Part shown: positions 24,013 to 36,655 of the stretch, piece by piece
Numbering within the stretch: position 1 is the stretch's first letter
Layout: every line of letters starts with the position of its first letter
NCBI GenBank assembly: GCA_030278955.1
Contig: JAOANR010000012.1
Coordinates: 27,397,977-27,461,976 of the forward strand
From: Hygrophila difformis
Lineage: Eukaryota > Streptophyta > Magnoliopsida > Lamiales > Acanthaceae
DNA: 64,000 nt
Direction: 5' to 3'
Program-made: the position numbers and the translations under genes
Notes under the pieces: model-generated
Database searches by the model: none
Told to the model about the DNA's origin: nothing
What the model saw: the letters and a program-made list of their open reading frames with translations, nothing else

Positions 24013-24519
24013 GAAGCAAGTCTTGCCTGCAAATTGCTTAATCCAACCGATATTGCTCTGGGATTTAGACATTCCACCGGAAACATGTTGACAACTACGA
24101 TAATTGATAAAAAAAAATTTTCCTCATCATCTCTAATGTGAATATGGTACGTTGTTTCGTGCAAAACCACTTTCCGTACTATAACAGAATGTTTGGTTTG
24201 GTACTGATGAGATGATTAATTGTGTACGGTTGGAGATCAGTGGAAGTTGGAGGAATAAACATCGGAGGGTTCTCAGTTTCCAAAGTAGCTTCAGTCTTGT
24301 TCGGACATTCTTTGCTGCTTGTTATTTGTCTGACCATGGAAAACCTCTGGTTATTACTTCTATTACCTGAGTTTGGTATCAAATCTCAAATGTGTTCTAT
24401 ATCTAGGGTTAAATCTAGTTTTGGCCCCACAATTTATTCACCCTCTGATATTTTTTAATTTTTTTTTGGATTAGCACCCTCGGATATTTGATTTCATGAT
24501 TTGAGATTTTTCATTTTTC

Positions 24520-24520
24520 T

Positions 24521-24552
<32 letters not shown>
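24520..24552. repeat. AT dinucleotide microsatellite
   Basis: About 14 TA units lie just left of the large hAT insertion. Confidence 0.9.
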
Positions 24553-24554
<2 letters not shown>

Positions 24555-25545
24555 CTATTGGTCTATCAATATTAGGGGTGGGTCGGTACGGTATACCGAA
24601 AAATTTTCGCCATACCGTATATCGTACCAAAATTTACGGTATGAAAATTTTCATACCGATGCCGTACCGAAACCTTCGGTATGAAATATTTTAATACCGT
24701 TACCGTACCGACTTCCCGGTATACCGTACCGATTTTTCGGCATACGGTATACCGAAGAATACTGAAATATACCGCAAAGCATGATCCAAATCCGTAAATT
24801 AAATTCTGAAAAATATCAATATAAAAGCCTACCAAATAAACTCTAAGTCTAGAACAGTAAACCAAATAGTTCAAATCTTCAACAATCAAACTTCAACTCT
24901 AATACAATAATTAATAGAAAATGCTCAATACAAAAACTTCAACTTTTAGATTCAAGTGTTGATGTCTTGGTTCAAGCTGATCAGCATCTGTTGAGTGAAA
25001 GCAATTGAACATTAATACATGATGGGTGAAAATCGAACATTCACAAAGTGATAAAGAAAAAGAAAGTATCAAGAATGTGTCCTATGTGCATGCATTGTTT
25101 CAAAATTAAATGACAAATTACAGACATAAATTTCAAAGTTAGATAGAAATACAAATATAAGAATAACTCAAACTTACATGCACTGTTTCATGGTTCTAAA
25201 GCAAAAGCAACAATTAATCCATATAACTAACAAGCCCGTTAAAAATTAAAAAAAAAAATTCACCTCTTAAAGAAGCATGAACCCCATCAATTCAAGAAAC
25301 AATAGCATCCACCTCTTCAATGACACATCCTGCAATGTCCAGAAAACATATGATAATATCAAGCTGGATAGATCATGTGTTTCTAAGAAATTTCGTAACA
25401 TTTAGATTTCTGGAAAACATTCACATATGACTAGCAAAATGAAAACCTTTTTTTTTTTTTTTTTGAAGTAATAGTAATTATTATCCTGCTTGAGCCAGAC
25501 TTGATGTTGATTTTAGGCATGCTGAAGCAGGCAACCATTCTCTAA

Positions 25546-25737
25546 CTACCCAGGATACAGTTCCATACCCTTCTCTAACTCCCAGTATGGACTTTTCTTT
25601 TTAGTAGCCACAGGAGGCCTTTGTGTTGCAGCTTCTCTTGCTCGTTTTCTACTATTGTCATCATCATTTGTCAATGTATATGTTGAGTTTTGCGTTTCAG
25701 CTAGACCTTCAAGTGTATGAGAATATTCAGCTTCCAT
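25546..25737 (-). pseudogene. Possible first coding exon of a decayed hAT transposase
   Basis: This is a 63-codon ORF starting with ATG just after a good acceptor (TTTTTCAG) on the minus strand. Its product is hydrophilic, with a DDDNSRKRAREA stretch and then PPVATKKKSPYWE. In plant BED-finger hAT proteins a basic stretch followed by a S-x-W motif precedes the zinc finger, but the finger itself is absent here. Position inside the hAT element supports the reading. The family assignment is inference. Confidence 0.3.
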
Positions 25738-26819
25738 TATAATCTGAAAAATAAAGATTATATTAAACCATTATATAATGCAAGCCACACAATAGAATAT
25801 AAGCCCAAATGATGATGCTTTTGTATAGCCTTATAATGAAAGCCACACTTCTTACAACCCCAGCTTGTAATAACATACTGCTATTCCAGTACAAAATAAC
25901 TTTTCTCTTGACTACACACAATGAAAAGAATTCGTATAAATAAGGAGTACAAACAAGTGTAAATAAACATACCATAAGACTATAGCAGAAGAATCAATCA
26001 AAGCAAGAAAGACAGTCCCACAAACCTATCTATAATTATAAACAAGGATAATTGTGGCAGCAAGACATATAAGTCACATAACAGGGCTACAACAGATTTA
26101 TTGTAAAGAATTAAAACCCATTAAGCCAAATATCTATCCAAAATTTGCTAAGTGCACTCAAAATTCAGGGAAAGAACGAATGCTGAATGCAATTTGCATT
26201 TTCCTCTAAGAATTACTAACCTAAAAGAAAAGAAAAATAAAAAATCTATTCTAATATTGGAACAACAAATAAGGGATTCAAGGCCCCTTGCACCGCCTTT
26301 AGGTAGATTATATTAGAAAGTAGAATATTAAAAGAATTTTCTGAGATGTAATCAAAATCATAACTAATAAAATTACCTTATGAACTAATTTTGCAAATGT
26401 GTGTGGTGCCGTTGGGTCTTGGGTGCTTCCACTTTTTGGGTGTGTATGAACTTGCAGAAGGAAGAGTAGTTGCCTGTAGAATTTCCAGAAGGAAGAAGAA
26501 ACAAAGAAGAATATGGGTATGAATTCCATCGTCAACTTTTGAGAGTTTCCAGAAGGAAGAAGAAACGTTAGTCCTTTGAAATTCCTTTATGTTGGATGGG
26601 GTAATCGGGTTTAGCCGTTTAGGGTATTTTTCATTAGTTTTCTCATCAGTATTTTTTTTAATGGAAATAACACAAACGTTTCTTGAGTTTCAGTTTTATT
26701 TACAGTTTTTTACTTTTATTGACAGTTTTTTAATTATAGTCTTTCAATATTTCTTAAGTTGTTGACACTATATATTTACTTGTTTTTTCGTAGAAACAAG
26801 TTAATTTTCTTAAAAAAGA

Positions 26820-27816
26820 GACTGGACCGGGCTAAAATATTGGTGGAAGTGTATGACGGAGTTCATATCCTGACGATGATGCAAGTCCAGGTGGGGGGTC
26901 GAGTGGACAGGATCCGCATTGTCGCTAATTTTGGTGAACCAGTTGTGGTGGAGGACTCAGATGGAGATTGGAGGAGGAGTCGGCCGGAGGAGGGGAAGTC
27001 CGGTAATGGCGCTGTCGGTGATACCCCGGAGATGCAGCAGTCAGGGAACCCCAGGTGTTCATCGCCTGGGGAAGTGGGAAGGGTTTCTTCGGTTGAACTT
27101 GGGGAAAAGAGCAGGAGAGCAACAAAGGCGGCTTCAAACAATGATCATTATGGCGCATACAAGGGAGATTTTCGAGATACTGGGATTGGCGTAGCTGAGT
27201 CTTCCAAAGAATGGGTGGCGGAAGATTTGAATCTGGGGTCTGGGCCTAGAAGTGGGCTGAATTCCGTTGGGAGGGGGTGTTAGGCATGATTAGTAATTTG
27301 GGCGAAATGCATTCGGGTATTGGGCTTTTGGAGGAGAAAGGGGATGGGCCTCAGGGAGAGTCTTGTGATGGGGTACTGGGATCCAAAATAAATCCTATGG
27401 ACAATTTTACCGAATTGGAGGGTCTGGAGACAAACGAAAATTGTCCGCAACGTAGTGGTGATATGATCGAGGCTACGGACCAGGGAACGGTAAATCGTTC
27501 TAGGGGAGTGAGTTTAGACCGGCTGGTGGGTTCTTTACAGGAGAGGGGAGGTGCAAGAGATTGTTCAAGTGGGGGGGGGGGGGGGGGGGTTCGGGAGGGC
27601 GAGGGAGTTAGGAGTGAGGTAGGACTGGAGGAGTTCTATACAAATAATTCAGAGTTTGGAGAGGGGGAGGCAGGGCACAGTGGTTTGGGATCGGATCTAG
27701 CGAAATTCAATCGGCTTTCGGAGTTCCCAGAGCATCGCAAAGTGGAAGAGAAGATGTGCCAGGTTGTGATGGGGAGGAAGTGTTCTCGCCGCAGAGGGAG
27801 AGGCGCCGGGCAGTAA
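26820..27816 (+). pseudogene. LINE ORF1 (gag-like) C-terminal part
   Basis: Two overlapping frames (to 27283 and from 27277) encode a Gly/Glu/Ser-rich low-complexity product. It starts with a short segment, RLDRAKILVEV...VQVGGRVDRIRIV, resembling the end of the RRM/DUF4283-like domain of plant LINE ORF1. The N-terminus is missing. No CCHC knuckle was seen. A run of 19 G at 27571-27589 probably causes frame slippage. Confidence 0.5.
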
Positions 27817-28535
27817 TGAGGATGTGCAGAAAAATGAGACCGACGGTATTGTGCGCACAAGAGACCAAAATGGAGGGCATTCAAGAGAGATTGGTGGGTA
27901 GAATATGGGGTTCGAAAGGGTTTGGTTTTTGTTTCCAGGCAGCAAGAGGTAACGCTGGGGGCCTGTTACTGATCTGGGATACAGCTTCAAGCTCATTTGG
28001 GGTTGTTGAAAAAACTCATAATTTTATTTGGGTCAGGGGCAGTATGAGAGGTGTTGAGGGGGTGGTAAACCTGATTTCTGTTCATGCTCCTAACGGTAAG
28101 AGGGACCGAGCAGATTTTTGGATAGCAATGATTCAAAAGTGTAATACGGCAAATGGGGAGCTATGGTGTTTCTGTGGAGATTTCAACGCAGTTTTATCGG
28201 ATGGGGAGAGGGTGGGGCTGAGCGAGGACCGGGGTTCTATGCGTGATTTTAGAGTGTTCGTGGACAGGCTGGGGCTTATCAACTTGCCGGTAGAAGCTGG
28301 ATTCTTTACTTGGATCGGTAGGGGTGGGAGGGCACGTAGTAAACTTGATAGGTTCCTCATATCTCCGGGTTGGATGGGGTTGGTGGGTGGGTTGGTGCAG
28401 AGGAGGGGTGAGACTGTTCTCTCGGATCATTATCCTGTTTACTTGATGGCGGGGGAAAAATCTTTGGGCCCCAAACCATTTAGGCTTTATAATTATTGGA
28501 TGGACGATAGGGGTTTCTCGGAACTTGTTCGATAA
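27756..28535 (+). pseudogene. LINE ORF2 endonuclease domain (APE-like)
   Basis: The domain nicks target DNA to prime reverse transcription. The frame carries the APE/EEP motifs: AQETKM, NLISVHAPNG, CGDFNAVL, TWIGRGGRARSKLDRFLIS and LSDHYPV. These include the catalytic E of QETK, DFN and SDH. The usual N-terminal SWN motif is not readable in this frame, consistent with damage near 27730-27800. The frame ends at 28535, shortly before the hAT MITE that splits ORF2. Confidence 0.75.
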
Positions 28536-28586
28536 GTGTGGAGGGTAGAGGGTGGCAGGAGTGAATCGGGTAGGGCAGAGAGCGTT

Positions 28587-29270
28587 TAGGGATGTCAACT
28601 TTACCCGTAGGGTCGGGTAACCCGTCGGGTAATCGGGTATCGGGTAGGGTAGGATAGAGATAATCGGGTAATCGGGTAGGGTATTACCCGAAACCGAAAT
28701 AAATCATATTGGGTGCGGGTATGTACGGATTTCGTATATTACCCGATTAAATATATATACTATATATATTTATTTATCTATATATACTTATATATATTTA
28801 ATTTATATTATATATTGAGATATATTTATATGTTTGTTTATATATTTATTTATTTTTATATTTCAAATTTATTAACGTTTGAGATTTGGCAGTAGAAAGA
28901 TTTATGAATTTTTTTACTGAATATTCTTAGATATTACAGTATTTATTTATGTTGCTTTAGCGGTTTCTTTTAAATATTCTTTTAAATTTTGTTCTCGTGC
29001 AATAATGAAGGTTTTATTTATTTTTTATGGTGAAAAATAAGTTTTTTCTTTATTAAAGTTGGGTCGGGTAAAGTCAGTTAACTATGTAATATTTAAGATT
29101 TCGGGTACCCGTTTACCCGCGGATAATCCGCATACCCGATGGGTATTACCCGAATCCTACCCGATATTTAGTTTTAGGATAATAGGGTAGGGTAAGGATA
29201 GGATAATTATATTTCGGGTAGTGAGTGGAAGTGACTTACCCGTACCCTACCCAACCCGTTTACATCCCTA
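28587..29270. mobile_element. hAT-like MITE, 684 bp, inside the LINE
   Basis: The ends are TAGGGATGTCAAC and the complement of TAGGGATGTAAACGGG, with subterminal arrays of CGGGTA/TACCCG. Flanks AGAGCGTT (28579-28586) and GGAGCGTT (29271-29278) match at 7 of 8 positions, fitting an 8-bp hAT TSD. The centre is AT-rich and non-coding. It separates the endonuclease and RT halves of the LINE, so it inserted after the LINE. Confidence 0.8.
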
Positions 29271-29271
29271 G

Positions 29272-31129
29272 GAGCGTTTGTGATTCTCTTAGGAATTTGA
29301 AGTCCAAGATCAGGAAGTGGGAAGGGTATAGCGGGGTTGCGTTGGAGAATAAAATACAAAAACTGATGTCTGAAATAGGCGAGCTGGAGGAGCTGATGCA
29401 GGGAGTGAATGCGGAGGAGGAGATCATCAAAAATTAGAATATTAAGAAAGGGGAATTGAAAAAGTTACTCTTGGCGGAGGAGCGACGTTGGTATCAAAAA
29501 TCAAGAATCAGGTGGCTTAAAGAAGGAGACCTTAATACTAGATTCTTTCATGCGACGTGTACTATCAACCGACGGACGGGATTTATTGGGGCCATTTATT
29601 GGAAAGGTGTGTTATTAGACGATCCGAGGGGCGTTAAGGAGGCAGCCTATAATCACTTTAAGGAAATGTTTGTTAAAGGAGATGAAGAATTATTCCAGGT
29701 TGGTAGCATTGGGGTGCCAAGGATTTTTGAAGAAGACAGAGGGTGGCTGGAGAGGGTATTTTCAGAGAAAGAGATCCGGGAGGCGGTGTGGAGCTGTGAT
29801 GGTAATCGGGCGCCTGGCCCGGATGGTTTCAACCTGAACTTCTTTAAAAGATATTGGGAAACGCTCAAGGGGGGAGTTTTGGAGCTGTTCGACAGGCTGG
29901 ATAAGGATGGCTCGTTACCAAATGAAGTAGGGGGTTCGTTTATTGCTCTAATTCCCAAGGTCGAAAACCCACTCGAATTCGGGGATTACAGGCCGATATC
30001 TCTAGTTGGGAGCATATACAAAATTGTTGCTAAGGTACTAGCCAACAGACTTCGAGGTGTTTTGAATGGACTAGTGGGGTAGTCTCAGATGGCATTTATT
30101 CGGGGGAGACAGATTTTGGACGGTGTCCTTATAACGGCAGAGGTTATACAGGCGACACAGGCGGCTGGTCGGTGCGGATTTGTGATTAAATTAGACTTCG
30201 CCAAGGCATATGACAACGTGTCTTGGACCGCTTTGTTCAACCTGTTGGAGGGGATGGGCTTCGGAGCCAAATGGATCGGTTGGTTGAAAGAGTGTGTGAC
30301 GAAAGCTTCGGCTGCAGTGTTGATAAATGGCTCACCAAAAAATTTTTTCAAGATGTAAAAGGAATTACGCCAGGGTGATCCGATTTCCCCGTATCTGTTT
30401 GTCTTGATTGCTGAAATTTTTAACAGACTTATGGTGAAGGCCGCGGAATTGGGGCTCATTAAGGGATTGGATTCGGGAAGGGGGTGTCCGGTGATAACTC
30501 ATTTGCAATACGCGGATGATACGATCATCTTTTGCGAGGGCGCGGTGTGGCAGGCTGTTCTTATCAAGAGAATTCTATGCTTCCTGACTTTGGCAACTGG
30601 ATTACGCATCAATTTTAGAAAGAGCAACATTTTTGGTATCAACTGTCCGGAAGAGACCTTGAAGGATGCAGCCATGGTGCTAGGTTGTGAGACGGGGAAG
30701 TGGCCGTTGAAATATTTGGGAGTTCCAATCAGAGGTAGATTGAATGGATTAGCCGTATGGCAACCGGTGATTGAGAAAGTGGAGCAAAGGTTGGCCGGTT
30801 GGAAGGGAAGATTACTCTCACAAGCCGGGATGTTATGTTTGATTAGATCGGTAATGTCTGCCATTCCATTGTATTTCATATCCATCTTCAAAGTCCCTAG
30901 GTGGGTGGCCGAGAGGCTTGAGAAGCTCAAGAGAGGCTTTTTTGGGGGGAAGTGGGATGGGTCTAGAAAGCTTCACACAATTTGTTGGGAGAACATATGT
31001 AAACATAAGGACGGGAGGGGGGGGGGGGTGGTTAAATGTTTGGGATACACGGAGGTTCAATATGGCTCTCCTCTTGAAATGGAGGTGGCGGTTTGGGAGG
31101 GAGAGTACTTTATGGAAAAGGGTCGTTGA
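29272..31129 (+). pseudogene. LINE reverse transcriptase region
   Basis: Broken into frames 29456-30082, 30089-30358 and 30404-31129 by in-frame stops at 30080 (TAG) and 30356 (TAA) and by frameshifts. Readable RT motifs in order: WLKEGDLNTRFFHA, NRAPGPDGFNLNFFKRYW, FIALIPK, YRPISLVGSIYKI, FIRGRQILDG, FVIKLDFAKAYDNVSW, LRQGDPISPYLF, the catalytic LQYADDTIIF (near 30507), and KYLGVPI. The catalytic Asp pair is present but the protein cannot be made as one chain. Confidence 0.8.
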
Positions 31130-32009
31130 TGAGAAGTATTATGGGGGCAAATCTCCATTGATTCCGGAAATCATATCAAATAGATCGTTATGGGGTAAAA
31201 TCTGTAGGACATGGGATGGGTTGCACGCTGGGATCCGGAACAGTGCGGGTGGGTTTTCAATCTGTATTGGGAATGGGAGGGCAACTAGATTTTGGAATGA
31301 TATTTGGGTGGAGGAAAATAGGAAGCTGAGTGATCTCTTTCCCAGGATATTCACGCTGGCCATTGATAAAGAAGGGGTGGTTGCAGATTTCGGGTCATGG
31401 AAGGGTTTGGATTGGGAGTGGGATATCCAGTTACGTAGGGCGCTCTTCGACTGGGAAACGGGAGTCTGGAGAGAGTTTTTGGCTGTGATACACAAGGTAA
31501 GACTGAATAGATTTATTGAGGATCGGCTAGTGTGGTTGATGGAGGGGAATGGCATGTTTTCAACTCGGTCTTGCTGGCTCAACTACTCTGGAGTAGAGGG
31601 CGAAGACACGCGACAATTCTGGAGGACACTGTGGAAACTCAAAGTCCCGATGAGAGCTAAACTTTTGGCATGGAAAACAGCTCATTACGCCTTACCTGTT
31701 CGTGAGCAACTTCTAAAGTTCGGATGCATCCAACAGTCGGAGGCTCTATGCATTTTATGTTCCAAGGAGATTGAGTCGATTAACCATCTTTTCTGCAAAT
31801 GTGAGCAAGTGAGTATTTTGTGGCTACAAGGCGCAACAAGGTTCGGCGTATATGGTCCAGTGCCGGGACAGATTGGGGACTTACTGGCATGGTGGTTGCG
31901 TAGCGCTCGGGGAGGAGGGTCAACGGATTCATGGGGCGTGATGGGCCTGGCAATATTGTGGACGATATGGCGAGGTCGCAATGAGGCCATCTTTAATGGT
32001 AAGGTCTAG
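30918..32009 (+). pseudogene. LINE zf-RVT region
   Basis: A 363-codon frame downstream of RT. It has WRFGRESTLWKRVVDEKY, a GNGRATRFWNDIWV segment, and the Cys/His zf-RVT motif (KVPMRAKLLAWK..., ALCILCSKEIESINHLFCKC). It is joined to the RT frame by a frameshift near 31020, at a G-run. It ends at a TAG at 32007-32009. Confidence 0.7.
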
Positions 32010-32139
32010 AATAGGCTAGAAGTCACAGAGGAAATTAAATGGCGGGCGAAATTATGGGGGTGGGCAGTAGGGCTCAATACCGATGTTGGACAGGGCGGTG
32101 TGGGAGATATTTCTTTTAAGAGACTGCTTCGATCTGGGG

Positions 32140-32600
32140 GTGTAGTAACCAGAGTCCATAGGCGCGGATTGAAGTGGATTAGGCCGGACATGAGTTGGTG
32201 GAAGATTAATACGGACGGGTCCTCACTTGGCAACTCGGGGCCGGCCGGAATTGGAGGGATTATTAGAGACGCCGAGGGGAAGGTGATATTTATTTTATCG
32301 GAATTTATTGGGTGCACGGATTCGACGTAAGCGGAACTCACAGCCATTAGTCGGGTATGCCAAGCTCTCCTCCGTGATCAGGGATTCCCCTTGCCTAAGC
32401 TTATAATTGAATGTGACTTGCAAAATGTGGTGAAATGGTTATCATGGCGGTTGCACGGTTTGGTAGGCCCGATAGTCTCTATTTTGAGGTGCGTGGGCGA
32501 AGTGAGATTTCAACATATATTACGAGAGAGAAATTCACTTGCGGATTTTTGGGCTAAAAAAGGCGCTGCAGGAGGCACCAAAGTGGAGGAGTGGTATTAA
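32140..32600 (+). pseudogene. LINE RNase H domain
   Basis: Contains WWKINTDGSSLGNSGPAGIG near 32200, an AELTAI helix after an in-frame TAA near 32328, IIECDLQNVVKWL near 32403, and HILRERNSLADFWAKKG near 32512. The four acidic catalytic positions (D of TDGS, E of AEL, D of ECD, D of LADF) are all present. It ends with TAA at 32598-32600, the probable natural ORF2 stop. Confidence 0.75.
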
Positions 32601-34512
32601 TCAATGTGGGGTTGTGGTGTCTGGAGATAACTGCACAAGAAAAATGTGGTATGGAAAGGTGGTTGACTTGAGATGATTTGGAAGCTTCAATGTCGCTGTT
32701 CTTGATAGGAGGGTGTGGCAATGTTTGGGGAGAAAAAGGAGGAGGCACAAAATTGGTTCTGTCTCGTCCGACTCACATTTTTTCTTTCTTTTCTTTTTCC
32801 CTCTTTCTGTTCTCTTTTGTAGGTGAAACATGCATCTTGGGTCTGGTCGGAGCGTCGGGGGTCTGAACAAATCTAGTTATGTTTGGTGAAACAACTTGGG
32901 AAGTCGGCTGTGGTTGACGATGGAGATACTAGTTGCAGAAAACCTTGAGAGACAATAGATGTTGCAAATGCCACACTTTCTACTGTTGGGGTGCCTTGAA
33001 GCTCAATAAATACTGACCGCCAGCTGCCACAAAGTGAGAAGCTGCTGATGGTTGACTGATTCAAATATGGGATGGTTTGAAGTCTTTATTAGGCGGTTTG
33101 AGACAAAGCTAAATAGTATTGAAGACACATGTTCACAAAATGCACGCGGTGATTGAATCCTTTGGGTAGACAGATGATTGCCCATATGCATACCTTGAGA
33201 TGATCAGGTAGACACTCTAGAACTTACTTTATAATTTACATCGAGCTTGCATTTATTCATATGCAGTGGATCGGAAAGTAAAGGGCACCATGATTATCCT
33301 GTTTGCTGTTATTCAAGTCAACACTACCTTTGCACCATGTGAGAGCCTTATTTTGCAAGTTAAGGAAAAACCCCACCTTGGTTTAGCACACACCTTGTCC
33401 TTCTTACTTTTAGCTTGCTTCTTGTTTTGGCATATATTCTTTTATGGGGCCGAGGGATGTTCAGGAATCTTGCACGAAACTTTATATGATTTATCATTGC
33501 GTTGCTGGTAGTTGGGTGTTAGGGATCTTAAGGGGTTGGTATTATCTGAATGAGTGTGGGAGTGCTCCTTTCAGGATGTGAGCAATCGGTTTATTGGGTT
33601 GGTTTTTTGAGTGTTCTTGGTTAGAATAGCTGAGTCGAGATGAATGCCCCCAAAAAAATAACATAAAAAAAAGATAAAAAAAAGAAAAGAGATATGCATT
33701 TTTATATATCCTGAAAAAAAAACAAAAAGAAGTTGGAATAGAAAAGAAAAAAGATGTGATTTTGATATGCAAGGGGGGGCGGTTTAGTAATGAGAGTTGA
33801 GTTGAGTTAAGGTACATTGGTTCTGTTATGAGAATGGGGATTGGATTGTATCTGTATAGCTAGGCGATTCTTGAGAGATGGTTTCGCACCTCGAATTCCT
33901 GTTTGTTTCAACGGTTGAAGGCCCCTCACACATTCTAGCCTGTTCATTTCCTTTACCTTTGGCCACCGTCTTTAAACCTGTCCACAGTCCCTTTACTTTT
34001 GCGATGCACTGGTTTGAATTGAATGTAGGGGAAGATGTGATTTAGTAGCAAGGTTCATGAGCTCTGTCCTTTGATTTACTAATCTCAATGCTGCTGATGT
34101 TTCTGAGATGCTGTTTTCATGAGATGGTTGTGGAGATGAAAATATAAATTGAAGAGCACAGATTCAGATTGATATTTGTGAAAAATTGGGGAAAAGTCCT
34201 GAACCTGCTCGGATGGCTTGAGAATAGATACAAAAGCCTGGTTTGCTGCTGGGGGTATGCTGCATGTGGAGGATCGGTGCAGGTGTGATAATGCTGTTAG
34301 TTACATGGCCGTGGCTTACTTAATGATGGTATTTCCGAACTTGTATTGCTATGCTTGTCCAATCTGTAAGTTTCCATAGCTGCTTGTCGGGCATGTTGCT
34401 ACTGGATTACATCGATTTGAGCTGCTGGAACTTGTAGTAGTTGTAATGTTTTGGCGAAGTAGGTCGTGTACTACACTATTCTGAATAAAATTTCTTTTCC
34501 TCAAAAAAAAAA
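32601..34512 (+). other. Long 3' part of the LINE
   Basis: About 1.9 kb follow the ORF2 stop before the A-tail, longer than usual for plant LINEs. It contains no credible ORF. AATAAAATTT just before the tail (34484-34493) is a polyadenylation signal. Part may be read-through host sequence carried along by the element. Confidence 0.55.
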
Positions 34513-35066
34513 AAGTTAATTTTCTTAAGTTTTTTGGCAAAGTAATTTTCTTGAGTTTAGAGTTTAGTTTTAGATTTAAGTTTTAGGGTTAAGTTTGGGG
34601 TTAGAAGGAGATCTCCTAAATATCTTTAAAATTTTGTTATAATATTTAATTATACTAACATATCTCTTAATTTATGAGATTCAAATATATGTCAACTAAT
34701 TCAAAATTTATGATACCATCATCTGCTTAATATATTTAATTTATAAGGAATTAGGATTTTGGATTTAGGAAATATGATCTTTGGAAAATTTTTATTTCAC
34801 TTGTTTGGATTTAAATTTGAGCTATAAATAATATACAATCTATCTATATAAAATCTTAAAATGGAGTTTCTCGAACAATTTTCTAAATAATTTCTCACCT
34901 AACATTAAAACAATTAATTATAAATTACAGCTTTACAAAAAATATATATATATATGCAATGTAGTACTAAATATATATATGCAATTAATTAATATTATTA
35001 TAAAATAATATTTGCTAAATAATAATATTAAATATTCTTTTACACGTATATATTATATGCAATGTA

Positions 35067-35324
35067 CTCCCTCCGTCATCAAATGATATTAGCATTCCAT
35101 GTTTTCACGCAATCTAATACAAATGTTTAACAATTAATATCTCAAATTGTATAAAAGTAAAAATTATAAAGATTTAATATACTAAAACTATGTGTTTAGA
35201 CGAATCTAACAAGATCTCACTTGACTATGTTTTATCTTATGTAACTATGTTAAAAAGTCGAATTAAAGTTACTCAATGATTAGTGTTTACTATGCACGTT
35301 GATATGATTAAATGACAAAGGAAG
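35067..35324. mobile_element. Stowaway-like MITE
   Basis: It starts CTCCCTCCGTCATC and ends ATGACAAAGGAAG, flanked by TA (35065-35066, 35325-35326). It lies inside the large hAT element. A further CTCCGTCTGG-type end near 35348 starts another degenerate copy without a clear partner. Confidence 0.65.
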
Positions 35325-36655
35325 TACTAAATAGTAAATATATACTATCTCCGTCTGGAATAGAGTATTTTACTGGTTCTTTCATTTTTGACATTATTTA
35401 TAGTTTATTTTTATTCAATTTTATTAGATTCGTTTAATAATATAGTTTTAGATATATATATATATCTTATAAAAAAAATTACTACTAGACATTTTGAAAT
35501 ATTAACTGTTACATAAGTGAATTGAGTTATGAGATATTATTTTTTAAATGTTGGAAATGGTAATATATAATTTATGTATCTCTTTAAATAATAATTATTC
35601 AATAATTCAATTAAATCAAAATAGAATAATTATACATTAATTTATATAAGTTGATTCAATGTTTTTTTTTTTTTTTGAGGAGTCAAAGCCATAGAAATAA
35701 TAGTGAAAGTTCACACCACACAAATTACAAAGAAGTCGATTCAACGATTTAATATATAAGTTTCATTTCTTTTGGTGCTATTATTTAAATTATTTAAAAT
35801 GTAGGGATCAAATTTCAATTTTTAAAATTCATTTAGCAGAATTATAAAATATAAGATAAAAGAAAGCTATGAAAAGATAAGATCTTTTAAATTTTCATTC
35901 TAATTCTTTAAAATTCCACCAATTTAATCAAAAATATATAATTTTTTTTCTTGATTAAGCATGTTACAAATCATTTTTGTTGGTTTGTAGCCTGTGAATA
36001 CTTGATACTTCAAAGTTCAAAGGTAATATATAAACAAATAATTTTTCAAAATACGTATCATATGAATAGTTTTAAGTTTAAAGTTCAATCAAATTTATGA
36101 AAAAATAATTTTAAAATATAATCCACACATTCTTCATATATATATATATATAATATAGTATATATATATTCTTAGTTATATTTATAGTTAGTAAAAAATA
36201 ATATTTATATAGACTCAGAAAAACAATCCACAATCTAGGGTGTTAAGCTATTTAAAAGGGTGGGATATTAGTTTTCTATTATTTTCTCTGGGATTTTTTC
36301 TTTGGAAAGATTTTCTCTGAGATTTGGTTCAAAATTAGTATGATTTAATAAATAATTTTCAAGAACGTAAATTTTTCCGGGTCAGTTAGTACGCCTATAT
36401 TTTTATCTCTTCGTGGGTTTATCAGAAAAAAATGCCTTAATCTAGATTTGGATTGTGATTTACTTATTAATTCTCTTCAATAGCATGTAAATACTAATAT
36501 TTTTAAACAAATCTGATTATTTAATATTGCCGGTAAAATGTAAAATAATGTCATTGAAGATTTGCAAAGTAATTTAGTTTTGAGTTCTCTTCAATTACTT
36601 TAATACCAATATTTTTAAATAAATTTGAATATTTAAAATTAGGATTAAATATGTA

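Larger units (their letters stand above)
26814..34512 (+). mobile_element. L1-like LINE insertion with 16-bp TSD
   Basis: A plus-strand non-LTR retrotransposon. Its 3' end is a run of 12 A (34503-34514, partly shared with the TSD). Perfect 16-bp copies of AAGTTAATTTTCTTAA flank it (26798-26813 and 34513-34528). It contains, in order, an ORF1 tail, endonuclease, RT, zf-RVT and RNase H regions, and an unusually long 3' part (about 1.9 kb). The first recognisable codons (RLDRAKILVEVYDG) lie within ORF1, so the copy is 5'-truncated, as is common for target-primed insertion. Stops and frameshifts make it inactive. A 684-bp hAT MITE interrupts ORF2. It lies inside the large hAT element. Confidence 0.9.

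Noticed and set aside
23837..24170. Minus-strand ORFs with Ala, Cys or Gln runs
   Set aside because: They are antisense shadows of the FTSH4 poly-Ala tract.
28713..28895. 60-codon Tyr/Ile-rich ORF
   Set aside because: It is a translation of the AT-rich core of the hAT MITE.
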